The notes beneath the pieces are model-generated. The model searched no databases and had not been told where the DNA came from. It saw only the letters and a list, made by a program, of their open reading frames with translations. Of a DNA stretch of 64,000 bases, positions 17,813 to 26,900 are shown one piece after another. The stretch lies in assembly GCA_015069095.1 (NCBI GenBank), contig SVJH01000006.1, positions 40,500-104,499 of the forward strand, in the 5' to 3' direction. Positions within the stretch are counted from its first letter, which is position 1, and each line of letters starts with the position of its first letter. The translations under genes were made by a program, and so were the position numbers. This DNA is from Oscillospiraceae bacterium (GTDB lineage: Bacteria; Bacillota; Clostridia; UMGS1810).

Positions 17813-19024
17813 GTGAGTCTTATTGTTCAAAAATTTGGTGGTAGTTCAGTTGCCAACAAAGAAAGAGTAATGAACGTTGCACGTCGCATAGTTGATACTT
17901 ATAAGAATTCAAATTCAGTAGTGGTTGTTGTTTCAGCTCAGGGCGATACAACAGATGAACTTATTGAAAAAGCAAAAGAAATAACAAATAGTCCTTCAAA
18001 GAGGGAAATGGATATGTTGCTTTCAACAGGAGAACAGATTTCTATTTCACTTCTTGCTATGGCTATTCATGAACTTGGTTATCCTGCAATTTCTTTAACA
18101 GGATGGCAGGCTGGTATGAATACTGATAGTTCATATTCAAGCGCAAGAATTGGAAATATTGATGTATCAAGAATAAATAAAGAACTTGATCATAAAAATA
18201 TCGTAATCGTTGCCGGTTTCCAGGGAATTAACAGATTCGATGATATTACAACACTTGGCCGTGGCGGTAGTGATACAACTGCAGTTGCACTTGCAGCAGC
18301 TTTAAGAGCAGATTTATGTGAAATATATACTGACGTTGATGGTGTATATACAGCAGATCCTCGTGTAGTAAAAACTGCAACAAAAATGGATACAGTATCT
18401 TATGATGAAATGCTTGAACTTGCAAGTATGGGTGCAAACGTTCTTCATAACAGATCTGTTGAAATGGCTAAAAAATATAATGTTAATTTATGTGTAAGAT
18501 CAAGTTTAAATAATAATCCAGGAACAATTGTCAGGGAGGTTAAAGACGTGGAAAAAATGTTAGTTAAAGGCGTTGCACATGACTATGATGTTGCAAGAAT
18601 AGCGCTTTGTGATATAGAAGATAAACCGGGTGTTGCATTTAGAATTTTCTCATTACTATCTCAAAAAGGTATAAATGTAGATATTATTTTGCAGTCAATA
18701 GGACGCGAAAATAAAAAAGATATCAGTTTTACAGTAACAGCTTCAAATCTTGAAAATGCAGTTAAAATTTTAGAAGACAACAAAGAAAGTATTGGATTTA
18801 ATGAAATCAAAACAAGAGACACTGTTGCAAAAGTTTCAATTGTAGGTGCAGGCATGGTTAACAACCCTGGTGTAGCTGCAAAAATGTTCGAAGCTTTATA
18901 TGAAGCAGGTGTTAATATTCATATGATTTCAACTTCTGAAATTAAAGTATCTGTACTTATTAGTGAAAGAAATGTTGAAAAAGCAGTTAATGCTATTCAT
19001 GATAAATTTAATTTAGGTAACTGA
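17813..19024 (+). CDS. lysC: Aspartate kinase (LysC type, two ACT domains)
   Basis: The 403-residue enzyme starts at GTG after GGGGG. It shows KFGGSSVANKERV (ATP-binding start), FQGINRFDDITTLGRGGSDTTAVALA and YTDVDGVYTADPR, then two ACT domains (about residues 262-330 and 342-400), each with a PG ligand motif. It phosphorylates aspartate, the entry step to Lys, Thr and Met; ACT domains mediate feedback by Lys and/or Thr. An internal AGGGAGG followed 8 bases later by an in-frame GTG predicts a separate C-terminal beta subunit of about 158 residues, as known for Bacillus LysC. It is co-transcribed with hom. Confidence 0.95.
   Translation: MSLIVQKFGGSSVANKERVMNVARRIVDTYKNSNSVVVVVSAQGDTTDELIEKAKEITNSPSKREMDMLLSTGEQISISLLAMAIHELGYPAISLTGWQAGMNTDSSYSSARIGNIDVSRINKELDHKNIVIVAGFQGINRFDDITTLGRGGSDTTAVALAAALRADLCEIYTDVDGVYTADPRVVKTATKMDTVSYDEMLELASMGANVLHNRSVEMAKKYNVNLCVRSSLNNNPGTIVREVKDVEKMLVKGVAHDYDVARIALCDIEDKPGVAFRIFSLLSQKGINVDIILQSIGRENKKDISFTVTASNLENAVKILEDNKESIGFNEIKTRDTVAKVSIVGAGMVNNPGVAAKMFEALYEAGVNIHMISTSEIKVSVLISERNVEKAVNAIHDKFNLGN
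18548..19024 (+). other. Predicted internally initiated beta (regulatory) subunit of aspartate kinase
   Basis: AGGGAGG at 18533-18539 lies 8 bases before GTG 18548 and 17 before ATG 18557, both in frame with lysC. The resulting polypeptide of 158 or 155 residues consists of the two ACT domains only. Bacillus subtilis aspartokinase II makes an alpha2beta2 enzyme by the same device, with a beta chain of similar length. The site is seen in sequence; its use is inferred. Confidence 0.6.
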
Positions 19025-19033
19025 TAATTTTCA

Positions 19034-19069
19034 AAATAAGGGGATACGAAAGTATTCCCTTATTTAAAT
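19034..19069 (+). terminator. Intrinsic terminator of hom-lysC
   Basis: A 14-bp stem starting AAATAAGGGGATAC, with one G-T pair and a GAAA loop, lies 10 bases after the lysC stop. The T run is weak, so some read-through to rlmB is possible. Confidence 0.75.
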
Positions 19070-19091
19070 TTATAGTTTATAGAGGAATAAA

Positions 19092-19850
19092 ATGAATAAT
19101 AACGAAAATTCAAACATGATAAAAATCGAAGGCAGAAATCCTGTAATGGAGGCATTAAAAGCAGGTAGACAACTTGATAAGATTTTTATAAAAAAAGGAG
19201 AAATTTCAGGCTCTGCAACTAAAATAGTAGCAATGGCTCGTGATAGAAAAATTCCTGTATCTTATGTTGAAAAAAGTAAACTTGACCTTCTTAGCGAAAC
19301 ATCTTCTCATCAAGGAATAATTGCTTTTGCACCTGCAAAAGATTATGTTAGTGTTGAAGAAATATTAAATGTTGCTAAAGAGAAGGGAACAAATAATTTT
19401 ATAATTATTGCAGATGAAATTGCAGATCCACATAATTTAGGCGCAATACTTAGAACAGCAAACAGTGCAGGCGCTGATGGTGTAATTATAAGCAAGCATA
19501 GAAGTGTAGGACTTACATCTGTTGCTGCCAAAACGTCTGCCGGCGCAATTGAATATACACCTGTTGCAAAAGCAACTAATATTGCTCAGACAATAGAAAA
19601 ACTAAAAAAGAATAATATCTGGGTAATTGGTGCTGATATGGATGGTGAAAATACTATTTATAATCAAGATTTTTCGGGTAATGTTGCTATTGTAATTGGT
19701 AGTGAAGGGTATGGAATATCGAAGATTGTAAAAGAAAAATGTGATTTTTTAGTAAAAATTCCAATGCTCGGTCAGGTAACATCTTTAAATGCATCTGTAG
19801 CAGGTGCGCTTATGATTTATGAAGTGGTAAGAAATAGAATAACAAAGTAA
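19092..19850 (+). CDS. rlmB: 23S rRNA (guanosine-2'-O)-methyltransferase RlmB / TrmH family
   Basis: The 252-residue SpoU-type (SPOUT) enzyme has an N-terminal substrate-binding domain starting EGRNPVMEALKAGR and the knotted methyltransferase domain with the three family motifs: DPHNLGAILRTANSAG, VIGSEGYGIS and IPMLGQVTSLNASVAGALM. RlmB methylates G2251 of 23S rRNA. Distinguishing it from other TrmH-like methyltransferases of the same layout needs an alignment. It begins a five-gene run with copA, two UPF genes and tmcAL, joined by short gaps and no terminators. Confidence 0.9.
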   Translation: MNNNENSNMIKIEGRNPVMEALKAGRQLDKIFIKKGEISGSATKIVAMARDRKIPVSYVEKSKLDLLSETSSHQGIIAFAPAKDYVSVEEILNVAKEKGTNNFIIIADEIADPHNLGAILRTANSAGADGVIISKHRSVGLTSVAAKTSAGAIEYTPVAKATNIAQTIEKLKKNNIWVIGADMDGENTIYNQDFSGNVAIVIGSEGYGISKIVKEKCDFLVKIPMLGQVTSLNASVAGALMIYEVVRNRITK

Positions 19851-19859
19851 GGTGATAGG

Positions 19860-22070
19860 ATGAAAAGCTGCGAATTCACCGTAAACGGTATGCATTGTGC
19901 TGCGTGTTCTGCACGAATTGAAAACACTGTTCGTAAACTTGATGGTATAAAAGTGGCAAACGTAAATCTTTCTACATCGAGAATGGAAGTTGTATTTGAT
20001 GAAAATGTATTAGATACGAGTAAAATAGTTGATACAGTTAATTCCTTGGGATTTAAAGCCGTATTTACTTCGCTTGAAGAAGCGTTTGATGAGAAGAAAA
20101 AAGATGTAAAGCGTATGTTTAAGAAATTTTGCTTATCGTTAGCATTTGCATTACCTCTTTTTTATATTTCAATGGGACATATGATGGGTTTTTTTATTCC
20201 ACATATAATATCTCCTGAGTACCATCCGTTAAATTTTGCTCTAATCCAACTTGTTTTAGCAATTGGAAATATTATTATTGGATATAAGTTTTATACAGTA
20301 GGGTTTAAAAATTTATTTACACTTAAACCTAATATGGACTCACTTGTTGCAATAGGAACTTCAGCGGCATTTTTTTATGGAATATTTTTAATAGTTTTCG
20401 ATTATAAAAATATTCATCATAATGTCCATAATTTATATTTTGAGTCTGTAGGTATGATAATAACTCTTATTTTGCTTGGAAGATACTTAGAAAACAGGTC
20501 AAAACTTAAAACAAATTATGCAATTAAATCACTTATGCAACTTACTCCTAAAACAGCAAAAGTTGAAAGGGACGGACTGCAGATAGAAGTTGATATAAAA
20601 GATGTATCAGAAAATGACATTGTGCTGATTTTTCCAGGCGAGAATATTCCTGTTGATGGCGAAGTTATCGAAGGAAAAAGTACTGTTGATGAGTCGATGC
20701 TTACAGGCGAAAGTATTGATGTAATAAAACAAGTCGGCGACAAAGTTTTTTCGGGTTGCGTAAATAAATACGGTCATTTAAAAATAAAAGCAAAAAGTGT
20801 TGGCGAAAAAACAGTGCTTTCTCAAATAATAAAAATGGTTGAAAAAGCAAGTAGCACGAAACCTCATCTTGCAAAACTTGCCGATAAAATTGCATTAGTA
20901 TTTGTACCTTCGGTAATAATTATTGCTACATTAACGTTTTTAATGTGGTTTTTAATTACAAAAGACTTTAATCATTCAATAAAATTCTTTATAACTGTTC
21001 TTGTTATTGCGTGCCCTTGTGCCCTTGGACTTGCAACACCTACTGCTGTTATTGTTGCAGTAGGAAAAGGTGCAACAGAAGGGGTTTTGATAAAAGACTC
21101 AAATGCCCTTGAACTATTTTCCAAATCTGATGTTATTGTGTTTGATAAAACAGGCACTTTAACTTATGGAAAACCTGAAGTTACTGATATAGTTTCTTAT
21201 GGAAATTACAGTGATGATGAAATTTTAAAATATGCATATTCGGTTGAAAAAGCTTCAGAACACCCGCTAAGTGAGGCAATCGTTAATAAAGCTCATGGCA
21301 TGATTTCGTTTGATATTTTTGATTTCAATGCTGATGTAGGATATGGTGTTACAGCAACTGCCAACGGCAAAAAAATTGTTATCGGCAGCGAAAAAATACT
21401 GAATTTAAATAATATAAAAAACACCATGCAGGATTTGGCAGATAAACTTACAAAAAACGGGAAAACAATTATGTATGTTGCAATTGATGGCACTGTTGAA
21501 GGGATATTTGCCGTTATGGACGAGATAAAGAAAGAAGCCAAAGATGTAATAACACAGTTAAGAGCACTTGGAAAAGAAACATATATTCTTACGGGAGATA
21601 ACAAATATGTTGCAATGGCAGTTTGCAAAAAAATCGGTGCTGATAGTGAAATACACGAAGTACTTCCTGATGAAAAATCATATGTAATAGAAAAATTGCA
21701 GAAAGAAGGGAAAATTGTTGCAATGGTTGGAGATGGAATTAACGATTCTGTAGCTCTTGCAACAAGTGATATTGGTGTTTCTGTATCGGATGCTACACAA
21801 ATTGCTGTAGAAGCGGCAGATGTTGTTATTATGAACAATAATCTTTCGGGTATTATTAAAGCAATAAATTTAAGTAAAATGACAATAAAAAACATTAAGC
21901 AAAACTTATTTTTCGCATTTGTTTATAACACTATACTAATCCCTGTTGCTGCGGGTGCGTTAGTTTCTTTAGGAATAGAACTTAACCCAATGATAGCGTC
22001 TTTTGCAATGTCTTTAAGTTCTGTATCGGTTGTGCTTAATGCATTAAGAATTAAAAAAATTAAACTTTAA
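19860..22070 (+). CDS. copA: Copper-translocating P1B-type ATPase
   Basis: The 736-residue pump has one N-terminal heavy-metal domain with GMHCAACSARIE (metal-binding Cys-x-x-Cys, residues 10-21), membrane helices before and after the core, the transmembrane CPC motif in ACPCALGLATP (about residue 386), the phosphorylated Asp in FDKTGTLT (about residue 429), HP in ASEHPLSEA and the hinge GDGINDS. CPC with these neighbours indicates Cu(I) export (or Ag). AAGGTGATAGG precedes the ATG. No CsoR or CopZ gene is adjacent, so copper control is not visible here. Length is typical for single-HMA forms. Confidence 0.93.
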   Translation: MKSCEFTVNGMHCAACSARIENTVRKLDGIKVANVNLSTSRMEVVFDENVLDTSKIVDTVNSLGFKAVFTSLEEAFDEKKKDVKRMFKKFCLSLAFALPLFYISMGHMMGFFIPHIISPEYHPLNFALIQLVLAIGNIIIGYKFYTVGFKNLFTLKPNMDSLVAIGTSAAFFYGIFLIVFDYKNIHHNVHNLYFESVGMIITLILLGRYLENRSKLKTNYAIKSLMQLTPKTAKVERDGLQIEVDIKDVSENDIVLIFPGENIPVDGEVIEGKSTVDESMLTGESIDVIKQVGDKVFSGCVNKYGHLKIKAKSVGEKTVLSQIIKMVEKASSTKPHLAKLADKIALVFVPSVIIIATLTFLMWFLITKDFNHSIKFFITVLVIACPCALGLATPTAVIVAVGKGATEGVLIKDSNALELFSKSDVIVFDKTGTLTYGKPEVTDIVSYGNYSDDEILKYAYSVEKASEHPLSEAIVNKAHGMISFDIFDFNADVGYGVTATANGKKIVIGSEKILNLNNIKNTMQDLADKLTKNGKTIMYVAIDGTVEGIFAVMDEIKKEAKDVITQLRALGKETYILTGDNKYVAMAVCKKIGADSEIHEVLPDEKSYVIEKLQKEGKIVAMVGDGINDSVALATSDIGVSVSDATQIAVEAADVVIMNNNLSGIIKAINLSKMTIKNIKQNLFFAFVYNTILIPVAAGALVSLGIELNPMIASFAMSLSSVSVVLNALRIKKIKL

Positions 22071-22082
22071 GGAGATTTTAAA

Positions 22083-22352
22083 ATGAAAGCAATTATAACT
22101 GTACTTGGAAAAGATAAAGTTGGTATTATATGCGGTGTTAGTGCCGTTTTAAAAGATTTGAATGTAAATATTTTAGATATTTCACAAACAATTATCAATG
22201 ATATGTTTACAATGATAATGTCGGTTGACTTATCAAAGGCAAATGCCGATTTTAACTCGATTTCTCAAAAGATTGATGAGGAAGGAAAAAAACTTGGAGT
22301 AATTATCAACATTCAACATGAAGATATCTTTAATTCTATGCATAAAATCTGA
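22083..22352 (+). CDS. ACT domain protein, UPF0237 family
   Basis: This 89-residue protein is a single ACT-type domain (ITVLGKDKVGIICGVSAVLKDLNVNILDISQTI) with a DKVG segment in the usual ligand-binding turn. Its family is nearly always encoded directly before a UPF0210 gene, as here with a 16-base gap, which suggests it is the regulatory subunit of that enzyme. AAGGAG precedes the ATG. The ligand is unknown. Confidence 0.9.
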   Translation: MKAIITVLGKDKVGIICGVSAVLKDLNVNILDISQTIINDMFTMIMSVDLSKANADFNSISQKIDEEGKKLGVIINIQHEDIFNSMHKI

Positions 22353-22368
22353 GGAGTGAAATTTAAAA

Positions 22369-23727
22369 ATGCTTAATCAAAACGAAATTTTAGAAACGCT
22401 AAATATGATATCTAAAGAAAATTTGGATATCAGAACAATTACAATGGGGATTTCTCTTTTGGATTGTGCTGGCGACGATGTAAATATAATTAAAAATAAA
22501 ATTTATGATAAAATTACTAAAAAAGCAGAAAGACTTCTTGAAGTTGGCAATCAAATTGAAAGAGAATACGGAATTCCTATCATAAACAAAAGAATCTCTG
22601 TTACACCAATTTCTCTTTTATCAAACAATTTAACATCAAAAGAATGTGTAGAAATTGCAAAAATTCTTGATAAAGCTGCAGATACAACTGGTGTAAATTT
22701 CATTGGTGGATATTCTGCACTTGTTCAAAAAGGATTTACAAATGGTGATAGAGCTCTTATAAGTTCAATTCCTGAAGCACTTTCAGTTACAAATAAAGTT
22801 TGTTCATCTGTAAATGTCGGCAGTACTAAAGCCGGAATAAATATGGATGCAGTGAAAATGATGGGAGAAATAATCAAAGACACTGCACAAATGACAAAAG
22901 ATGCTGATGGGTTCGGATGTGCAAAACTTGTAGTTTTTGCAAATGCAGTCGAAGATAATCCGTTTATGGCCGGTGCTTTTCACGGTGTTGGTGAAGCTGA
23001 ATGCGTAATTAACGTAGGTGTAAGCGGTCCTGGGGTTGTAAAATGTGCTCTTGAAAAAGTAAAAGGTGCAGATTTTGAAACAGTTGCAGAAACCATTAAG
23101 AAAACTGCTTTTAAAATTACAAGAATGGGTAATCTTGTAGCAAAAGAGGCAGCAAAAAGACTTGATGTTCCTTTTGGTATAGTTGACTTATCACTTGCTC
23201 CAACACCGGCAGTGGGAGATAGTGTAGCGTACATTTTGGAAGAAATGGGACTTGAACAGTGTGGTGCTCATGGGACAACTGCTGCACTTGCGCTTTTAAA
23301 TGATGCTGTAAAAAAAGGTGGAGTTTTTGCTTCTTCTTCAGTTGGCGGTCTAAGTGGTGCTTTTATTCCTGTAAGTGAAGATGCTGGAATGATAAATGCT
23401 GCTGCAAACGGAAGTTTAACATTAGAAAAACTTGAAGCAATGACATGTGTGTGTTCTGTTGGTCTTGATATGATTGTTATTCCGGGGGATACACCAGCAT
23501 CAACAATATCAGGGATTATTGCTGACGAAGCGGCTATTGGTATGATAAATAACAAAACTACAGCAGTAAGAGTTATTCCTGCACCTGGCAAAAAAATAGG
23601 TGATGTAGTTGAATTTGGTGGATTATTGGGCACTGGTCCTGTTATGAAAGTCAGTCATCTTGACAGTAGTGAGTTTATAAATAGAGGTGGCAGAATTCCT
23701 GCGCCAATTCACAGTTTGAGAAATTAA
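22369..23727 (+). CDS. UPF0210 (PFL-like) family protein
   Basis: The 452-residue protein matches the UPF0210/DUF711 family along its length ([67 protein letters not shown]). Structures of relatives resemble the glycyl-radical/pyruvate-formate-lyase barrel, but the Gly-radical site is not present, and the reaction is unknown. It is paired with the UPF0237 ACT protein and followed 10 bases later by tmcAL. Length is normal. Confidence 0.9.
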   Translation: MLNQNEILETLNMISKENLDIRTITMGISLLDCAGDDVNIIKNKIYDKITKKAERLLEVGNQIEREYGIPIINKRISVTPISLLSNNLTSKECVEIAKILDKAADTTGVNFIGGYSALVQKGFTNGDRALISSIPEALSVTNKVCSSVNVGSTKAGINMDAVKMMGEIIKDTAQMTKDADGFGCAKLVVFANAVEDNPFMAGAFHGVGEAECVINVGVSGPGVVKCALEKVKGADFETVAETIKKTAFKITRMGNLVAKEAAKRLDVPFGIVDLSLAPTPAVGDSVAYILEEMGLEQCGAHGTTAALALLNDAVKKGGVFASSSVGGLSGAFIPVSEDAGMINAAANGSLTLEKLEAMTCVCSVGLDMIVIPGDTPASTISGIIADEAAIGMINNKTTAVRVIPAPGKKIGDVVEFGGLLGTGPVMKVSHLDSSEFINRGGRIPAPIHSLRN

Positions 23728-23737
23728 AGGTGATTTT

Positions 23738-24868
23738 ATGAAAACTTTAGGGATTGTTGCTGAATACAATCCGTTTCACAATGGACATAAATATCATATC
23801 GAAAAATCAAAAGAAATTTCCAAATGCACAAATGTTGTTTGTGTAATGAGTGGAAGTTTTGTTCAGCGTGGTGAATTTGCAATCAACGATAAATGGGAGA
23901 GGGCAAAAAGTGCACTTTTAAATGGTGCGGATCTTGTTTTAGAATTGCCGACTTATTATGTTTTACAAAGCGCAAAAAATTTTGCGTATGGTGCTGTAAA
24001 TCTTTTGAATTCACTTGGAGTAGTTGATTATATAAGTTTTGGCAGTGAAAGTGAAAGTATTGATGATTTAAAAAAAGTTGCCTCAGTAATTGACGATTCA
24101 AACGAAAAGTATAATTCTTTTTTTAAAAAGTATATAAATGAAGGTTTTAGTTATCCTGCTGCGAGAAATATGGCGCTTTCTGAGTATGGATTTAATGAGC
24201 TTACACCTAATGATTTGCTTGGGATTTATTATTTGTCGGCGCTAAGCAAACTCAATTCTAACATCATTCCTTTAAATATTACAAGATATAAAACGTTGCA
24301 TAACAGTTGTGAACAAAATGACGGTTATGCTACTGCATCGTATATAAGAAATATGATAAAGAACAATGATGATGTAAAGGATTTTGTTCCAAAAACGGAT
24401 AATTTGGCTGAAAACTTCTTCATTGAAAATATTTCTGATTATGTACTGGGATTTTTAAGATTTTCTAACTATTTGGATGACTTAATTGGATATGAAGAAG
24501 GACTTTCATTATATATTAAAGATTGCGCTAAAAAATCACATTCTTTAAACGAGTTTTATGAAATTTCAATTACAAAAAGGTATACAAAAAGCAGAATTAA
24601 AAGATGCGTACTGTCTGCACTTATAGGCTTGAAAACTGGAAAAAAACTTGATTATATAAGAGTTCTGGGTTTTAATAAAAATGGAGCAAAATTGCTCAAA
24701 GAAATAAAGAAAAAAACCAATTTGCCTATTGTTGTAAAAACTGCAGATTTTAGACCTGATAAAGATAGTATGTTTGGTTATGATGTTTTATCTACAGATT
24801 TAGCATATTTTTCTTCAAAAAATAAAAATATTGGCATGGATTTTAAAACTTCCCCAATAGTATTGTAG
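23738..24868 (+). CDS. tmcAL: tRNA(Met) cytidine acetate ligase TmcAL (YlbM)
   Basis: The 376-residue protein begins GIVAEYNPFHNGHKYHIE, with the nucleotidyltransferase HxGH motif (HNGH) typical of YlbM. In Bacillus the enzyme uses acetate and ATP to make N4-acetylcytidine at the wobble position of elongator tRNA-Met. The middle contains the expected SGSFVQRGEFAI and the ITRYKTLHNS segment, and the C-terminal half is helical. It is a little shorter than the usual 390-410 residues. AAAGGTGATTTT is the ribosome site, and it ends the rlmB run. Confidence 0.9.
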   Translation: MKTLGIVAEYNPFHNGHKYHIEKSKEISKCTNVVCVMSGSFVQRGEFAINDKWERAKSALLNGADLVLELPTYYVLQSAKNFAYGAVNLLNSLGVVDYISFGSESESIDDLKKVASVIDDSNEKYNSFFKKYINEGFSYPAARNMALSEYGFNELTPNDLLGIYYLSALSKLNSNIIPLNITRYKTLHNSCEQNDGYATASYIRNMIKNNDDVKDFVPKTDNLAENFFIENISDYVLGFLRFSNYLDDLIGYEEGLSLYIKDCAKKSHSLNEFYEISITKRYTKSRIKRCVLSALIGLKTGKKLDYIRVLGFNKNGAKLLKEIKKKTNLPIVVKTADFRPDKDSMFGYDVLSTDLAYFSSKNKNIGMDFKTSPIVL

Positions 24869-24910
24869 AAAAAATATTGAATTAAAACAATAAAAAATTT
24901 AAAATAAATA

Positions 24911-24939
24911 TTGCAATCATATAAAAAAAGTGATATAAT
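24911..24939 (+). promoter_or_regulatory. Sigma-A promoter of the CofE-like gene
   Basis: TTGCAA-N17-TATAAT lies about 50 bases before the predicted start. Confidence 0.72.
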
Positions 24940-24992
24940 AATATCGCAATTTTTGATTATACTTTAATTTATATATAAGTGAGTTGATGATT

Positions 24993-26192
24993 ATGGAAAA
25001 TTATGAAAGAAAAATTGGAACAGTGTCAAGAGGAATTCGTTGTCCGATTATAAGAGAAGGCGATGATCTTGCAAAAATTGTTGCTGATAGTGTACTTGAA
25101 GCATCACAAAATGAAGGTTTTTCGCTAAACGATAAAGACGTTATTTCAGTAACAGAATCAATCGTTGCACGTTCTCAAGGCAATTATGCATCAATAGATA
25201 GCATTGCTACTGATGTCAAAAACAAGTTTGGGTCAAATACTGTAGGGGTTATATTTCCAATTCTTTCGAGAAACAGATTTGCTATATGTTTAAAAGGTAT
25301 AGCGAGAGGCGCTAAGAAAGTGGTTATTATGCTTAGTTATCCTTCAGATGAAGTTGGTAATCAGCTTGTAAGTATAGATAAAATTGATGAAGCTGGAGTC
25401 AATCCGTATTCTGATGTTCTTACTCTTGAAAAATACAGAGAACTTTTTGGTGAAAATAAACATGAGTTTACCGGAGTTGACTATGTTGATTACTATTGCG
25501 ACATAGTAAAAGGCGAAGGCGCAGAAGTAGAGATTGTTTTTGCAAATCAGGCAAAAGCAATATTAAATTATACAGACTGTGTACTAAATTGCGATATTCA
25601 TACACGCGCAAGAACAAAAAGAATACTTAAGACTGCAGGCGCAAAAATCGTTTATGGTCTTGATGAAATATTAACTGAATCTGTTGACGGAAGTGGTTAT
25701 AATGAAAAATATGGTCTTTTAGGCTCCAACAAATCAACAGAAGATAAAATTAAATTATTCCCTCGTGAATGTAAAGATTTAGTTCTTGACATTCAAAAAA
25801 GAATAAATGATGCAACAGGTAAAAATGTTGAAGTAATGGTTTATGGAGATGGCGCTTTCAAAGATCCACAGGGCAAAATTTGGGAACTTGCAGACCCTGT
25901 TGTTTCTCCTGCATATACTGATGGACTAATAGGCACACCAAACGAATTAAAACTTAAATATCTTGCTGATAATGATTTTAAAGATTTATCAGGTGAGGAA
26001 CTTAAGAAAGCAATTTCTGATAGTATTCGCCATAAAGACGAAAATCTTGTTGGAAAAATGGCTTCTCAAGGTACAACACCGCGCCAACTTACAGACCTTA
26101 TAGGTTCGCTATGTGATTTAACAAGTGGCTCGGGTGATAAGGGAACACCGATAGTATTGGTGCAAGGTTATTTTGATAATTATGCTAACTAA
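24993..26192 (+). CDS. Coenzyme F420-0:L-glutamate ligase-like protein (CofE domain)
   Basis: The roughly 399-residue protein resembles the CofE/FbiB-type glutamate ligase fold (SRGIRCPIIREGDDLAKIV; VISVTESIVARSQGNY; FPILSRNRFAICLKGIARGAKKVVI; SGSGDKGTPIVLVQGY near the end). True CofE adds glutamate to F420-0, but this clade is longer than archaeal CofE (about 250) and occurs in Firmicutes with no F420 pathway, and no F420 gene is in the window. The true reaction is therefore uncertain. In-frame TTG 24984, ATG 24987 and ATG 24993 are all possible starts; the ribosome site is weak (GTGAG), and the last one is best spaced. Confidence 0.78.
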   Translation: MENYERKIGTVSRGIRCPIIREGDDLAKIVADSVLEASQNEGFSLNDKDVISVTESIVARSQGNYASIDSIATDVKNKFGSNTVGVIFPILSRNRFAICLKGIARGAKKVVIMLSYPSDEVGNQLVSIDKIDEAGVNPYSDVLTLEKYRELFGENKHEFTGVDYVDYYCDIVKGEGAEVEIVFANQAKAILNYTDCVLNCDIHTRARTKRILKTAGAKIVYGLDEILTESVDGSGYNEKYGLLGSNKSTEDKIKLFPRECKDLVLDIQKRINDATGKNVEVMVYGDGAFKDPQGKIWELADPVVSPAYTDGLIGTPNELKLKYLADNDFKDLSGEELKKAISDSIRHKDENLVGKMASQGTTPRQLTDLIGSLCDLTSGSGDKGTPIVLVQGYFDNYAN

Positions 26193-26198
26193 TTTTTA

Positions 26199-26230
26199 CG
26201 GATTAAACCGACAGGTTTAATCCGTTTTTT
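26199..26230 (+). terminator. Intrinsic terminator of the CofE-like gene
   Basis: An 11-bp perfect stem CGGATTAAACC/GGTTTAATCCG with a GACA loop and six T follows the stop by seven bases. Confidence 0.93.
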
Positions 26231-26268
26231 GTTTTATAATTCTGCTGTCTAAATATTTCAAAAATATC

Positions 26269-26297
26269 TTGAAATACAACGGCTTTTATGTTATAAT
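26269..26297 (+). promoter_or_regulatory. Sigma-A promoter of the fumarase-beta-type gene
   Basis: TTGAAA-N17-TATAAT lies 35 bases before the ATG. The TTG of this -35 box also opens the longest reading frame, which shows that the upstream start is not used. Confidence 0.85.
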
Positions 26298-26331
26298 ATT
26301 ATTGAATAATTATGTAACGAGGTTAACTTCT

Positions 26332-26883
26332 ATGAACATAACTTTACCACTAAAAAAAGATATAATAAATTCACTTTGCGCCGGTGATATGGTTACATTA
26401 ACCGGTTACATTTATACAGGTCGAGATGCTGCTCATAAAAGAATGTGTGAATCTTTATGTAATGGTGAAAACTTACCTATAAATGTTAAAGATGAAGTTA
26501 TTTATTATGTTGGTCCATGTCCTAAAAAAGAAGGGGATGTTATTGGATCTTGTGGGCCTACCACAAGTGGAAGAATGGACTTATATGCGCCAAAACTTAT
26601 CGAACTTGGACTTAGCGGTATGATTGGGAAGGGTATGCGCTCGGATGAGGTTGTAAAAGCAATGAAAAAACATGGTGCAATTTATTTTGGCGCTATTGGC
26701 GGTGCAGGTGCTCTTATAGCGAAGCATGTTAAGTCGATGGAAGTAATTGCATACGAAGATTTAGGCACTGAGGCAATACATCGTTTGTATGTTGAAGATT
26801 TTCCTGTTACAGTAGTTATAGATTCTCAAGGAAATAATTTGTATGAACTGGGAAGAAATAAATATAAAAATTGTTTAAACTAA
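26332..26883 (+). CDS. Fumarate hydratase / tartrate dehydratase beta-subunit family protein, without an alpha partner here
   Basis: The 183-residue protein matches the C-terminal (beta) half of class I iron-sulfur hydro-lyases: GDMVTLTGYIYTGRDAAHKRM, YYVGPCPKK, SCGPTTSGRMDLYAPKL, GMIGKGMRSDEV and GAIYFGAIGGAGAL. In two-subunit fumarases and L-tartrate dehydratases the alpha subunit carries the cluster Cys residues and its gene lies directly upstream. No alpha gene is present here: a promoter and terminator separate this gene from the CofE-like one. CGAGG lies 9 bases before the ATG. The partner may be elsewhere in the genome. Confidence 0.85.
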   Translation: MNITLPLKKDIINSLCAGDMVTLTGYIYTGRDAAHKRMCESLCNGENLPINVKDEVIYYVGPCPKKEGDVIGSCGPTTSGRMDLYAPKLIELGLSGMIGKGMRSDEVVKAMKKHGAIYFGAIGGAGALIAKHVKSMEVIAYEDLGTEAIHRLYVEDFPVTVVIDSQGNNLYELGRNKYKNCLN

Positions 26884-26900
26884 TTTGGAGGTATATTATT

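Noticed and set aside
18246..18437. Minus-strand open frame inside lysC
   Set aside because: It is a shadow of lysC with no ribosome site, rich in Gln/His/Leu as expected from a reversed frame.
21293..21895. 200-codon minus-strand frame inside copA
   Set aside because: It lies fully within a clear P-type ATPase gene. Composition (Ser/Ile/Pro) is that of a shadow frame, and no promoter or ribosome site was seen.
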